Source: Sphingomonas sp. 1F27F7B (GTDB lineage Bacteria > Pseudomonadota > Alphaproteobacteria > Sphingomonadales > Sphingomonadaceae). From it: a DNA stretch of 64,000 bases. Location of the stretch: positions 62,001 to 126,000 of the forward strand of contig NZ_SCMK01000010.1 in NCBI RefSeq assembly GCF_005503355.1. Reading direction: 5' to 3'. Shown here piece by piece: positions 49,256-57,695 of the stretch; position 1 is the stretch's first letter; each line of letters begins with the position of its first letter. The position numbers were made by a program, and so were the translations under genes. The notes under the pieces are model-generated. The model worked only from the letters and a program-made list of their open reading frames with translations. It was not told the origin of the DNA and did not search any database.

Positions 49256-51733
49256 ATGAGTCGTTTCGCGCGTTCTCCGATCACTGCCGTGCTGGGGCCC
49301 ACCAACACCGGCAAGACGCATCTCGCAGTGGAGCGGATGGCCGGACATGCCAGCGGCATGATCGGCTTTCCGCTGCGCCTGCTGGCGCGCGAGGTCTATG
49401 ACCGCGTCGTCCGGATGAAGGGCAGCGACGCCGAAGTCGCGCTGATCACCGGCGAGGAGAAGATCCTGCCGCCCAGGGCGCGCTGGTTCCTGTGCACTGC
49501 GGAATCGATGCCGCTGGAGCGTGAGGTGGCATTCGTCGGGCTCGACGAGGCCCAGCTGGGCGCGGATCCCGAGCGCGGCCACGTCTTCACCGACCGGCTG
49601 CTGCGCGCCCGCGGCCGCGACGAGACGATGATCCTCGGCTCGGACAGCCTGAAGCCGATGCTGAAGGCGCTCGTCCCCGACGCGGAAGTGATCGGCCGGC
49701 CGCGCTTCTCCACGCTCTCCTATGCCGGGGCGAAGAAGCTCTCCCGGCTGCCACGCCGCTCGGCGATCGTCGCGTTCAGCGCCGAGGAAGTCTATGCCGT
49801 CGCCGAGGCGCTGCGGCGCCTGCGCGGCGGTGCGGCGGTGGTGATGGGCGCATTGAGCCCCCGCACCCGCAACGCCCAGGTCGCGATGTTCCAGGCGGGC
49901 GAGGTCGACTATCTCGTCGCCACCGATGCGATCGGCATGGGGCTCAACATGGATGTGCACCATGTCGCCTTCGCTTCGCTTTCCAAGTTCGACGGACGCC
50001 GCCAGCGCCGGCTCACCGTGGCCGAGATGGCGCAGATCGCGGGACGCGCGGGGCGGCACCAGAGGGACGGGACCTTCGGTGCGCTGCATGAGGATGGCCC
50101 CAATGCCTTCACGCCGGAGGAAGTGCTGGCAATCGAGGCGCACCGGGTGCCGCCGCTGGAGAAGCTCTACTGGCGCGAGGGGGAGCCCGATTTCGCCAGT
50201 ATCGAGGCGCTGATCGCCAGCCTGGAAGCCAAGCCCCGGAGCGAGGTGCTGCGCGCCGCACCCGAGGCGGTGGACCTTGCGGTGCTCAAGCGGCTTGCGG
50301 AAGAGGACTGGGTCCGCCAGCGCGTGCGCTCGCCGGCGATGGTCCGGCGGCTTTGGGCGGCGTGCGGCCTGCCCGATTTCCGCAAGCTCGGGGCCGAGCC
50401 GCACAGCCGGTTCGTCGGCCGGCTGTTCGAGCATCTCTCCGAAGGGCATGGCCATGTGCCGCACATATGGTTCGCCGACGAGATCCAGCGGCTGGACAAT
50501 ATGGGCGGGGATGTCGAGACGCTGGCCGGGCGCATCGCGGCGGCGCGCAGCTGGGCCTATATCGCGCACCGCGCCGATTGGCTGGAGGATCCGGCGCACT
50601 GGGCCGAGCGTACCCGCGCGGTGGAGGAGAAGCTCTCCGATGCGCTGCACGCCAGCCTGACCCAGCGCTTCGTCGACAAGCGCACCACCGTGCTGCTGCG
50701 TCAGATCGGCGCCGACGCCTCGAACCTGCCGGTGACGATCGGGCCTGAAGGCGAAGTGACCGTCGAAGAGCATGCGCTGGGCACGCTTACCGGCTTTCGC
50801 TTCACGGTCGCGCCCGAGGCGCGCGCCGCGGACAAGCGCATGCTGCTGGCGGCGGCGGAGAAGCGGCTGGGTGGCGAGTATCGCAAGCGCGGGACCGCGC
50901 TGGCCGGGGCCGAGGACGGGGCGATCGCGCTGACCGGGTCGGTGCTCACCTGGAACGGCGTGGCGGTCGCGGCGCTGGAGCCCGGGCCCAACATCGCCCG
51001 ACCGCGCATCCGGCTGGACCGCGCGCTCGACGTGCTCGATCCGCCGGCTCGGGCGGCGGTGCAGGCCCGGCTCGAGCGGTGGTTCGCCGATCAGATCAGC
51101 AAGCGCCTTCCCGTCCTGGGCAAGCTCGACGCGGCGATGCGCGATCCGGCGGCCGGCTCGCCGTTGCGCGCGCTCGCGAACGCGTTGCTCGAAGCCGGCG
51201 GGCTGTTGCCGCGCCGCGCCGCCGCCACGCTGGTGGATGCGCTCGACCCGCCGGCGCGCCAGCGGCTGCGCCAGGCCGGCGTCACCATCGGCACGCTCGA
51301 CATCTTCGCGCCCGCCCTGCTCAAGCCCGGCGCGGCGCGCTGGCGGCGCGAATTGATGGACCTGGCGGAGGCGCCGCGCGACGGCGCCACCGTGCTGCCG
51401 CGCGCCGCCCCGGGTGCCGATCTCGTCCATGGCTATCGCCCGCTGGGCGCGCAGGCAGTGCGCGTCGACCTGGTCGAGCGTATCGCCCGCGCCGCGCATG
51501 ATGCCCGGCAGGGGCGCAAGCCCTTCGCTCCCGATCCGGCGCTCGCCACTTCGATGGGGCTGACCGCCGAAACGCTGGCGCGGCTGATGGCCCAGCTCGG
51601 CTTCCGCACCGCACGATCCGCCGAAGGTGCGCCGCAGCACTGGATATGGCAGGGACTGGTCGCGCCGCCCAGGCCGAAGGCGCCGCCGCGCGACAATGCC
51701 TTCGCGGCGCTCGAGGCGCTGAAACATGGCTGA
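49256..51733 (+). CDS. Suv3-like DExD/H RNA helicase
   Basis: An 825-residue SF2 helicase related to mitochondrial SUV3, the degradosome helicase. Walker A is GPTNTGKT at residues 14-21, the DEAD-type box is GLDEAQLG, and motif VI appears as QIAGRAGRHQRDGTFG. The C-terminal half has the SUV3-type winged and helical regions. ATG 49256 has GGGAG 6 nt upstream; an earlier in-frame ATG at 49199 would add 19 residues. The next gene overlaps by 8 bp. The order helicase-S4-fdxA-carD is widespread in alphaproteobacteria. Confidence 0.93.
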   Translation: MSRFARSPITAVLGPTNTGKTHLAVERMAGHASGMIGFPLRLLAREVYDRVVRMKGSDAEVALITGEEKILPPRARWFLCTAESMPLEREVAFVGLDEAQLGADPERGHVFTDRLLRARGRDETMILGSDSLKPMLKALVPDAEVIGRPRFSTLSYAGAKKLSRLPRRSAIVAFSAEEVYAVAEALRRLRGGAAVVMGALSPRTRNAQVAMFQAGEVDYLVATDAIGMGLNMDVHHVAFASLSKFDGRRQRRLTVAEMAQIAGRAGRHQRDGTFGALHEDGPNAFTPEEVLAIEAHRVPPLEKLYWREGEPDFASIEALIASLEAKPRSEVLRAAPEAVDLAVLKRLAEEDWVRQRVRSPAMVRRLWAACGLPDFRKLGAEPHSRFVGRLFEHLSEGHGHVPHIWFADEIQRLDNMGGDVETLAGRIAAARSWAYIAHRADWLEDPAHWAERTRAVEEKLSDALHASLTQRFVDKRTTVLLRQIGADASNLPVTIGPEGEVTVEEHALGTLTGFRFTVAPEARAADKRMLLAAAEKRLGGEYRKRGTALAGAEDGAIALTGSVLTWNGVAVAALEPGPNIARPRIRLDRALDVLDPPARAAVQARLERWFADQISKRLPVLGKLDAAMRDPAAGSPLRALANALLEAGGLLPRRAAATLVDALDPPARQRLRQAGVTIGTLDIFAPALLKPGAARWRRELMDLAEAPRDGATVLPRAAPGADLVHGYRPLGAQAVRVDLVERIARAAHDARQGRKPFAPDPALATSMGLTAETLARLMAQLGFRTARSAEGAPQHWIWQGLVAPPRPKAPPRDNAFAALEALKHG

Positions 51734-52028
51734 CGGCGGGGTGATGCGGATCGACCGGTTCCTCTGGTGGTCGCGCCTCGCCAAGACGCGTTCGGCGGCG
51801 CAGGCCATCGCCGAGCGGGGCACGCTTCGCATCGACGGCCGCCGGGTCGAGCGCAGCTCCGCCACCGTGCGGGTGGGGTGCGTCCTGGCCTTCCCGCTCT
51901 ATGGCAGGGTCCGGGTGGTGCGGGTCGAACTGCTGCCCGCCCGGCGCGGCCCGCCGGGCGAAGGACGCGCCTGCTATCAGGACCTGGTGGTCACTGAGAA
52001 CGTCTCGCAGGAAGCGCCAATTGATTGA
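51726..52028 (+). CDS. S4-domain RNA-binding protein (Hsp15-like)
   Basis: A 100-residue protein with the S4 fold: MRIDRFLWWSRLAKTRSAAQ, then AERGTLRIDGRRVERSSATV. This is the Hsp15 branch, which binds 50S-nascent chain complexes during heat stress and helps ribosome recycling. It overlaps the helicase gene by 8 bp. Start is either ATG 51726 or the in-frame ATG at 51744, which begins directly at the S4 fold. Confidence 0.92.
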   Translation: MADGGVMRIDRFLWWSRLAKTRSAAQAIAERGTLRIDGRRVERSSATVRVGCVLAFPLYGRVRVVRVELLPARRGPPGEGRACYQDLVVTENVSQEAPID

Positions 52029-52088
52029 CGCAGCGAATCCACAGGCATAGCAGGACCCCCACGTCTTCGATCCAAGGGGCCAGTTTCC

Positions 52089-52427
52089 ATGACCTATGTC
52101 GTCACCGACGCCTGCATCCGGTGCAAGTACATGGATTGTGTCGAGGTCTGTCCGGTTGACTGCTTCTACGAGGGCGAGAACATGCTCGTCATCAATCCGA
52201 ACGAGTGCATCGACTGCGGCGTCTGCGAGCCCGAATGCCCGGCAGAGGCGATCCTGCCGGATACCGAGAACGGCCTCGAGAAGTGGCTGGAGCTCAATCG
52301 CACTTATTCGGAATCCTGGCCCAACATCACCCAGAAGGGCGACGCGCCCGCCGACGCCGATGCGATGAAGGGCGTCGAGGGCAAGTTCGAGCAGTTCTTC
52401 TCGCCCGAGCCCGGCTCGGGTAACTAG
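52089..52427 (+). CDS. fdxA: FdxA-type 7Fe ferredoxin
   Basis: A 112-residue ferredoxin with one [3Fe-4S] and one [4Fe-4S] cluster. Cys9, Cys17 and Cys50 fit the 3Fe site; Cys21, Cys40, Cys43 and Cys46 fit the 4Fe site. The opening [20 protein letters not shown] is a signature of this subfamily. The C-terminal 60 residues form the usual acidic extension. It is 60 bp downstream of the S4 gene and 500 bp upstream of carD. Confidence 0.96.
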   Translation: MTYVVTDACIRCKYMDCVEVCPVDCFYEGENMLVINPNECIDCGVCEPECPAEAILPDTENGLEKWLELNRTYSESWPNITQKGDAPADADAMKGVEGKFEQFFSPEPGSGN

Positions 52428-52436
52428 GTTCCGGTC

Positions 52437-52461
52437 TTGCCGGCATCCGCGGAGCCGGCAA
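52437..52461 (+). terminator. Hairpin after fdxA
   Basis: TTGCCGGC (52437-52444) pairs with GCCGGCAA (52454-52461), 8 bp perfect with a 9-nt loop, 10 bp after the ferredoxin stop. Only TTCG follows, so it is a weak intrinsic terminator at best. Confidence 0.5.
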
Positions 52462-52928
52462 TTCGACTGCAGTGAACAGCCGGGCTCGGCTGCACTTGGT
52501 CGGGTGGCATCGGCCGGGGGCGATGCGCATGGGCCCTGGCGCTTGCCTTGCTCCGCATGAAGCAGAGTCCGGGATTGTTGCGGAAGCGTCACGCTGCGGT
52601 GCAGCGCCGCCGAATCGGTCGCGTGCCCTTGCCGGATCCTGGGGTCGTCCGGCCCGGCAGCGAGCGGCAGACACAATATGAACAGGTTCGCGACATTGGC
52701 CGCGGCGAGGGAATCGCCGGAATCCTGCGATGAATTGCATATTTTCGCTGCACAGCGGCGCACTCGGTCTGGTAATTTTATTGCAAACGTGTTAAATGGC
52801 CGGAGACGGAGGAAGATTCGCCTCCGCCCGGAGAAGCAAAGAGAAGTCGCCCCGATCAGCCCGTCCCGTATTCGCCGGGGTGGACGCCGAGCCCGTCGGG
52901 GCCGGTTATCACGAAAGGTTCCTCGCAC
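52462..52928. other. Long intergenic region before carD
   Basis: About 470 bp without a credible gene; short open frames are present on both strands, but they lack ribosome-binding sites and family features. The last 200 bp contain an AT-rich patch (TGGTAATTTTATTGCAAACG, about 52770-52790) ending in TTAAAT that is a plausible carD promoter. A hairpin CGGAGG/CCTCCG lies downstream, in the likely leader near 52807-52826. The size suggests a long 5' leader on carD. Confidence 0.4.
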
Positions 52929-53462
52929 ATGGCTGCCAAGGCGCTGTCCTTCGATGTCGGCGATTATGTCGTTTACCCCAAGCACGGCGTTGGCCGTGTG
53001 ATCGAGCTCCAGAAATCCGAAATCGCGGGAATGCAGCTCGAACTCTACGTGCTGCGCTTCGAAAAGGAAAAGATGACGCTGCGCGTTCCGACCAACAAGG
53101 CCGAGAGCGTGGGCATGCGCAAGCTTTCGAGCGACAAGACGCTCAAGGAAGCGCTGGATACGCTGAAGGGCAAGCCGAAGGTCAAGCGCACCATGTGGTC
53201 GCGCCGCGCCCAGGAATATGAAGCGAAGATCAACTCGGGCGACTTGGTGTCGATCGCCGAAGTGGTCCGCGACCTCTTCCGCGCCGACGACCAGCCCGAG
53301 CAGAGCTATTCGGAGCGCCAGATCTTCGAAGCGGCCGCCAGCCGCCTCGCCCGCGAACTCGCGGCGATGGAGGAAGTGGACGAGCCGGCCGCGCTCGAGA
53401 AGATCCTCGAGATCCTGCGCAAGGCCGCGGCGATCCACAACAAGGACAAGGTTCCGGCCTGA
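52929..53462 (+). CDS. carD: CarD family transcriptional regulator
   Basis: A 177-residue RNA-polymerase-binding regulator. The N-terminal CarD/TRCF-type domain is at residues 6-75 (FDVGDYVVYPKHGVGRVIEL), followed by the helical DNA-binding C-terminus (MWSRRAQEYEAKINSGDLVS). CarD contacts the polymerase beta subunit and stabilises open complexes, notably at ribosomal promoters. ATG follows a GAAAGG site. A clear terminator ends the transcript. Confidence 0.96.
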   Translation: MAAKALSFDVGDYVVYPKHGVGRVIELQKSEIAGMQLELYVLRFEKEKMTLRVPTNKAESVGMRKLSSDKTLKEALDTLKGKPKVKRTMWSRRAQEYEAKINSGDLVSIAEVVRDLFRADDQPEQSYSERQIFEAAASRLARELAAMEEVDEPAALEKILEILRKAAAIHNKDKVPA

Positions 53463-53488
53463 CCCCGATCGGTCCGGAACCCGAAGCA

Positions 53489-53518
53489 AGGGGCGGCCTT
53501 GAAAACCGCCCCTTTTCC
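53489..53518 (+). terminator. Rho-independent terminator after carD
   Basis: AAGGGGCGG (53489-53497) pairs with CCGCCCCTT (53507-53515), 9 bp perfect with a 9-nt loop, running into TTTTCC. It starts 26 bp after the carD stop. Confidence 0.9.
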
Positions 53519-53532
53519 TTGTCTGATCGATG

Positions 53533-53554
53533 GTGTATTATGTATCCAATACAC
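53533..53554. promoter_or_regulatory. Operator-like dyad before the first DUF2807 gene
   Basis: GTGTATT (53533-53539) and AATACAC (53548-53554) form a perfect 7-bp inverted repeat with an 8-bp centre, AT-rich in a GC-rich setting, 24 bp before the start codon. GTGTA-n-TACAC dyads are typical of YtrA-type GntR regulators. No such gene is in the window. Confidence 0.5.
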
Positions 53555-53577
53555 ATGGATTTCGGGAGGAAGTTTCG

Positions 53578-54309
53578 ATGCGCGCTGCTCTGATCGCCCT
53601 GGCCCTGCTGCCGCTAACGACCGCTGCCGCCTGCCATGCCAGCTGGGAGAAGGAAGGCCACACGGTCAAGCCGAGCGGCGTCGGCGCCAAGCGCAGCTAT
53701 GACGCGACCGGCTTCACCAAGGTCGATCTGCGCGGGCCGGACGATATCGAGGTGCGCAGCGGCGCGCAGTTCGCAGTCACCGCCGAGGGCGATACGGCCG
53801 TCCTCGACCAGCTCGAGGTTCGCGTGGTCGACGGCACGCTGCGCGTCGGCCGCAAGGACCGGAACGGCTTCTCGTTCAGCAACGACCGCGGAGCGAAGGT
53901 CCATGTCGTCCTGCCGAAGCTCGATGGTGCGAGCGTGAGCGGCTCCGGTAACATGAGCGTCGACAAGGCCGAGGGCGCTTTCCGCGGCGCGATCGCCGGC
54001 TCGGGCAATCTCGGCATCGCCACGCTTGCCGCCACCGACGCCGATCTCTCGATCGCGGGCTCCGGCGACCTCACCGTCGCAGGCACGGTCAACCGGCTCA
54101 ACGCCTCGATCGCCGGCTCGGGCGACATCGATGCCAGCAAGCTGACCGCCACCGGCGCCAGCATCTCGGTCATCGGGTCGGGCAGCCTGCGCGGTGTGGT
54201 CAGGGGCGGCGCCTCGGTCTCGATCGCGGGCTCGGGCGACGTCAATCTCACCGGCGGCGCGAAATGCTCGGTGAGCGCGGTGGGCTCGGGCGAGGCGCAT
54301 TGCTCCTGA
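53578..54309 (+). CDS. Exported DUF2807 (head GIN domain) protein, first copy
   Basis: A 243-residue protein with a signal peptide (MRAALIALALLPLTTAAACH); the Cys after TTAAA could be a lipobox. The mature part is a right-handed beta-helix of the DUF2807 type: TGFTKVDLRGPDDIEVRSG, then a series of IAGSGDL/IAGSGDI/VIGSGSL/IAGSGDV repeats about every 20 residues. Function of this family is unknown; adhesin-like or envelope-sensing roles are suggested. GGGAGGAAG lies upstream. It is 38 bp before a second, diverged copy. Confidence 0.85.
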   Translation: MRAALIALALLPLTTAAACHASWEKEGHTVKPSGVGAKRSYDATGFTKVDLRGPDDIEVRSGAQFAVTAEGDTAVLDQLEVRVVDGTLRVGRKDRNGFSFSNDRGAKVHVVLPKLDGASVSGSGNMSVDKAEGAFRGAIAGSGNLGIATLAATDADLSIAGSGDLTVAGTVNRLNASIAGSGDIDASKLTATGASISVIGSGSLRGVVRGGASVSIAGSGDVNLTGGAKCSVSAVGSGEAHCS

Positions 54310-54346
54310 GCTTGCCTCGGCGCTGAAGCCGCGCAAGGGTGCGTCC

Positions 54347-55051
54347 ATGTATCGGCTCGCCCTCGCTCCCCTGCTGCTGCTTGTCGGTGCCGCCGCGCCG
54401 GGAGACGAGCGCGTCGTGATGGTCACCGGCTTCGACCGGCTGCGGATCGACGGCCCGTTCGCGGTGGAAGTGGCGCCCGGTTCGCCGGGCGTGACGATCG
54501 CCGGGGATCGCGCCGCGCTCGATCGCGTCGCCGTGCGAGTTGAAGCGGGCACGCTGGTCATCAATTCCGGCACGCAGAGCTGGGAATCGGCCGCGGGCAA
54601 GATCGCGAGCGATGCCCGCATCCGTGTCACCGTGCCCGGGTTGCGGGTGGTGCAGACCAATGGCGGCGCGCTGCTGAAGATCGCAGAAATGCGTGGCAAC
54701 CGGCTCGACGTCTCGCTCAATGGGGCGGGGCGGATCGATATCGGCAAGATCGATGCGCAGGATCTGGGCGTCACCCTGGCCGGCGCGGGTACGGTGGCGC
54801 TGACCGGCAATGCGCTGCACACACGGGTGCGGCTCTATGGCACCAGCAACCTCGACGCTGCGGCGTTCACCACCGCCGATGCGCTGCTCGTGTCGGGAAG
54901 CGGCGGCGCGCTGGTGATGAACGTGCGCTATAACGCCCAGATCAGCGCGACATCGAGTGGGCTGGTCCGCGTGCTCGGCCCGGCCAAATGCCAGGTGATC
55001 GGGCAGGGCCCGGTGGAGTGCGCCGATCTCGAACCGCGCCGGGGAAGCTAG
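54347..55051 (+). CDS. Exported DUF2807 (head GIN domain) protein, second copy
   Basis: A 234-residue protein with a signal peptide (MYRLALAPLLLLVGAAAPG). It shares the head GIN opening with its neighbour (TGFDRLRIDGPFAVEVAPG) and has looser repeats (LNGAGRIDIGKI, LAGAGTVALTG, VSGSGGALVM). Probably an old tandem duplicate. The stop is convergent with pdeM by a 4-bp overlap. Confidence 0.82.
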   Translation: MYRLALAPLLLLVGAAAPGDERVVMVTGFDRLRIDGPFAVEVAPGSPGVTIAGDRAALDRVAVRVEAGTLVINSGTQSWESAAGKIASDARIRVTVPGLRVVQTNGGALLKIAEMRGNRLDVSLNGAGRIDIGKIDAQDLGVTLAGAGTVALTGNALHTRVRLYGTSNLDAAAFTTADALLVSGSGGALVMNVRYNAQISATSSGLVRVLGPAKCQVIGQGPVECADLEPRRGS

Positions 55052-55710
55052 GCCGCGAGCGGGAAGCGCAGCAGCCGGTCCTCGAGCGCGACCAGCGCCT
55101 GTGCACTGGGCCCCACCGCGCGGACGATCTCGGGGTGATGCGCGTCCAGCCCGCCGGTGAGCGCGCCGAAGGCCGGCAGGATCAGCTTGGTCGGCGACGC
55201 GACGAAGCAGCGCCGCGCCACTTGCCGCCCCCGGATACGCAGGCGCAGCTTGGGGTGAAAATGGCCCGAGAGCTCGGGGCGCGGATCCGCCGGCTCGGCC
55301 TCGTGGCGCAGGATCAGGCCGTCGATCTCGGCTTCCTCCAGGATCGTGCCGCCAAGGGGGGCGATCAGCAGGCTGTCGTGATTGCCGGTGATCCAGCGCC
55401 AGTCGAGCCGGGCGGTGAGCCGGGCGAGCAGCGCGCGCGCATCTTCGGGCAGCCGCTCGCACCCCTGCGAATCGTGGAAACTGTCGCCCAGGCACCAGAG
55501 CTCGCGCGCCCGGGTCCGCACCGCCAGCGCCTCGACCGCGTGCAAAGTCGCGATCGAATCATAGGGAGGCAGCATCTGCCCGCGCGCGGCGAACCAGCTG
55601 CCCTTTTCGAAATGCAGGTCGGCGACGAGCAGGGCCCTGCGCGCCGGCCAGTAAAGCGCGCCCTCGGGGAGCGCCATCAGGTCATGGCCGGCGAACGAAA
55701 GGGGAACCAT
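55048..55710 (-). CDS. pdeM: Ligase-associated DNA damage response endonuclease PdeM
   Basis: A 220-residue metallophosphoesterase. The metal motifs are LVADLHFEKGSWFA, CLGDSFHDSQG, WRWITGNHDS and the late GHFHPKLRLRIRG. This order and the ADLHFEKG/GNHD spacing fit the PdeM family, which is usually encoded with a Lhr-type helicase, an exonuclease and an ATP-dependent DNA ligase. None of these partners is adjacent here. Start 55710 gives the usual length. Confidence 0.85.
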   Translation of the reverse strand: MVPLSFAGHDLMALPEGALYWPARRALLVADLHFEKGSWFAARGQMLPPYDSIATLHAVEALAVRTRARELWCLGDSFHDSQGCERLPEDARALLARLTARLDWRWITGNHDSLLIAPLGGTILEEAEIDGLILRHEAEPADPRPELSGHFHPKLRLRIRGRQVARRCFVASPTKLILPAFGALTGGLDAHHPEIVRAVGPSAQALVALEDRLLRFPLAA

Positions 55711-55741
55711 GGCCCCGGTATCGATCCTCGCGGCCGCGCCG

Positions 55742-56179
55742 TCAACAGCGCAGCATCGGCACCTTGCGGCCCTGATAAGTGATCGTGCCGTGATCCTGGT
55801 CGGCGCGCTCGATCGTGTAGCTGCGCGTCTCGGGCGGGTTCACCTTCTCGGCGCCGTCGCTCGCCGCCGCGTCGTAACGCTCGCGGATCGTCTCGGTCAC
55901 CATGTTGCCGGCCAGCGCCCAGCCGCCCATCTCGCCGCTGTTGTCGAGGCTGCCATCGGCCGCATAGTGCGCGATGAAATCCGACGCGCAGCTGCTTTCG
56001 AAAGACCAGCTGCCGACCAGCCAGTCGTGCAGCGGGGCCTCCACGGCCGGCTTGGCCGGGGCAGGCGCCGCCGCCTCACTCGCTTCGGCTTTCTGCACCG
56101 GCTTGGCCGCGTCGGGCTGGCAGGCCGCCAGCGCCGCGCCGCCGAGCACCAAAGCGATGAATCGAGCCCCCTCACGCAT
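55742..56179 (-). CDS. Hypothetical lipoprotein
   Basis: A 145-residue protein. The signal peptide ends in a lipobox with Cys20 (LAAC). An Ala/Pro/Lys-rich linker runs to about residue 48, then a compact domain (LHDWLVGSWSFESSCASDFI, AADGSLDNSGEMGGWALAGN) ending in Cys145. The WLVGSWSFE start recalls lipocalin-like small domains, but I cannot assign a family. Same strand as the dipeptidase, 41 bp after its stop. Confidence 0.7.
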   Translation of the reverse strand: MREGARFIALVLGGAALAACQPDAAKPVQKAEASEAAAPAPAKPAVEAPLHDWLVGSWSFESSCASDFIAHYAADGSLDNSGEMGGWALAGNMVTETIRERYDAAASDGAEKVNPPETRSYTIERADQDHGTITYQGRKVPMLRC

Positions 56180-56220
56180 GGCCCGAACCTAGCCGAGCTG
56201 GCCGATTCGAGCCAGCGCGA

Positions 56221-57618
56221 TCAGGCCGGCACCTTCGCCATCTCGCCGATTTCCGCGAGGATCCGCACCCAGGATCGGATGCCCTTGTGGAAGCTCTTCA
56301 GGTCGTATTTCTCGTTGGGCGAGTGGATATTGTCGTCGGTCAGCGCGAAGCCGACCAATACCGTGTCCATGCCGAGGATCTTCGAGATCGACGTGACGAC
56401 CGGGATGCCGCCGCCGCAGCCGATCAGCGCCGCCTTGCCCCATTCGGCATCGAGCGCCGCGCGCGTGGCGGCGAGCGGCGGGCTGTCGCTGGAGACAGTC
56501 ACCGCCGGGCTGCCGGGGCCGCGGCCGGTGAATTCCGCCGAGCAATCGGCGGGCAGGCGCGAGCGGACATGCTCCTCGAACGACGTCCAGATCCTGGCCG
56601 GGTCCTGGGCGCCGACCAGGCGGAAGCTGACCTTCGCATGGGCCTCTGCCGGGATCACCGTCTTGAAGCCTTCGCCGGTATAGCCGCCCCAGATGCCGTT
56701 GATCTCGGCGGTCGGCCGCGACCAGGCCTGTTCGAGCACGTCATGGCCCTTCTCGCCGGCCGGCACGCTCAGGCCGACTTCGCCGAGGAACTCCGCGCCG
56801 TCGAAGCCGAGCGCGTCCCAGCTCGCGCGCACCGCCGGCGTCACTTCGGGCACGCCGTCATAGAAGCCGGCGAGCGTCACGCGGCCGTCCGCATCCTTCA
56901 TCTCGCCCAGGATCGTGCAGAGCAGCTGGATCGGGTTGCGCGCCGGGCCGCCATAGAGGCCGGAATGGAGATCGCGCGACGGCCCGCGCACCGTCACCTG
57001 GCCCGCGGCCATGCCGCGCAGGCCGATGGTGAGGCCCGGCGTCTCGGTATCCCACATCAGCGTGTCGCAGATCAGGGCGAAATCGGCCTTCAGCTCCTCG
57101 GCATTGGCGTGGAGGAACGGCTCGAGGCTAGTCGAACCCGATTCCTCCTCGCCCTCGAACAGGATCGTCACCTTGCACGGCAGCCGGCCCGCCGTCTCCT
57201 TCCAGGCGCGGCAGGCCTCGACGAAGGTGCGCAGCTGGCCCTTGTCGTCCGATGCGCCGCGGCCGACGATCTGCTTCGCGCCGTCGCCGCGCGTCTCGAT
57301 CACCGGATCGAACGGATCGCGCTTCCACAGCGCGATCGGATCGACCGGCTGCACGTCGTAATGGCCGTAGAACAGGATGTGCGGGCCGTCGCCGTCATGA
57401 TGGGCCACCACCATCGGATGGCCCGGCGTCTGCGCGACGCGGGCGGCGAAGCCCAGCCCGGCCAGCTCGTCGGAGAGCAGCTTCGCGGCGTGCTGGCACT
57501 GCTCGGCATAGGCGGGATCGGTCGAGACCGAGGGGACGCGCATCAGCGCGAAGAGTCGGTCCAGGCTGTCGTCGAGATGCGCCTCGACATAGTCGAGCGC
57601 CTTGGTGGAGTCGGTCAT
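56221..57618 (-). CDS. M20 family dipeptidase
   Basis: A 465-residue zinc-dependent peptidase of the M20/CNDP-like group. The first metal His and its Asp lie in LFYGHYDVQPVD, the bridging Asp follows in GRGASDDKGQL, and the catalytic Glu is in ILFEGEEESGS. A dimerisation domain occupies the middle (about residues 210-370). It should hydrolyse dipeptides in the cytoplasm. Start 57618 gives MTDSTKALDYVEAHL, a normal N-terminus. Confidence 0.92.
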   Translation of the reverse strand: MTDSTKALDYVEAHLDDSLDRLFALMRVPSVSTDPAYAEQCQHAAKLLSDELAGLGFAARVAQTPGHPMVVAHHDGDGPHILFYGHYDVQPVDPIALWKRDPFDPVIETRGDGAKQIVGRGASDDKGQLRTFVEACRAWKETAGRLPCKVTILFEGEEESGSTSLEPFLHANAEELKADFALICDTLMWDTETPGLTIGLRGMAAGQVTVRGPSRDLHSGLYGGPARNPIQLLCTILGEMKDADGRVTLAGFYDGVPEVTPAVRASWDALGFDGAEFLGEVGLSVPAGEKGHDVLEQAWSRPTAEINGIWGGYTGEGFKTVIPAEAHAKVSFRLVGAQDPARIWTSFEEHVRSRLPADCSAEFTGRGPGSPAVTVSSDSPPLAATRAALDAEWGKAALIGCGGGIPVVTSISKILGMDTVLVGFALTDDNIHSPNEKYDLKSFHKGIRSWVRILAEIGEMAKVPA

Positions 57619-57695
57619 GCCGGCAGCGCTACGCCCGTGCGGGACCGGGAGCAAGCCGGCGCGGTACCGCGGCGTCGATCGGAGGCCGGCCCGCT

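Noticed and set aside
52472-52681. 69-codon plus-strand frame between fdxA and carD
   Set aside because: No good ribosome-binding site, Arg/Ala-rich composition and no family features.
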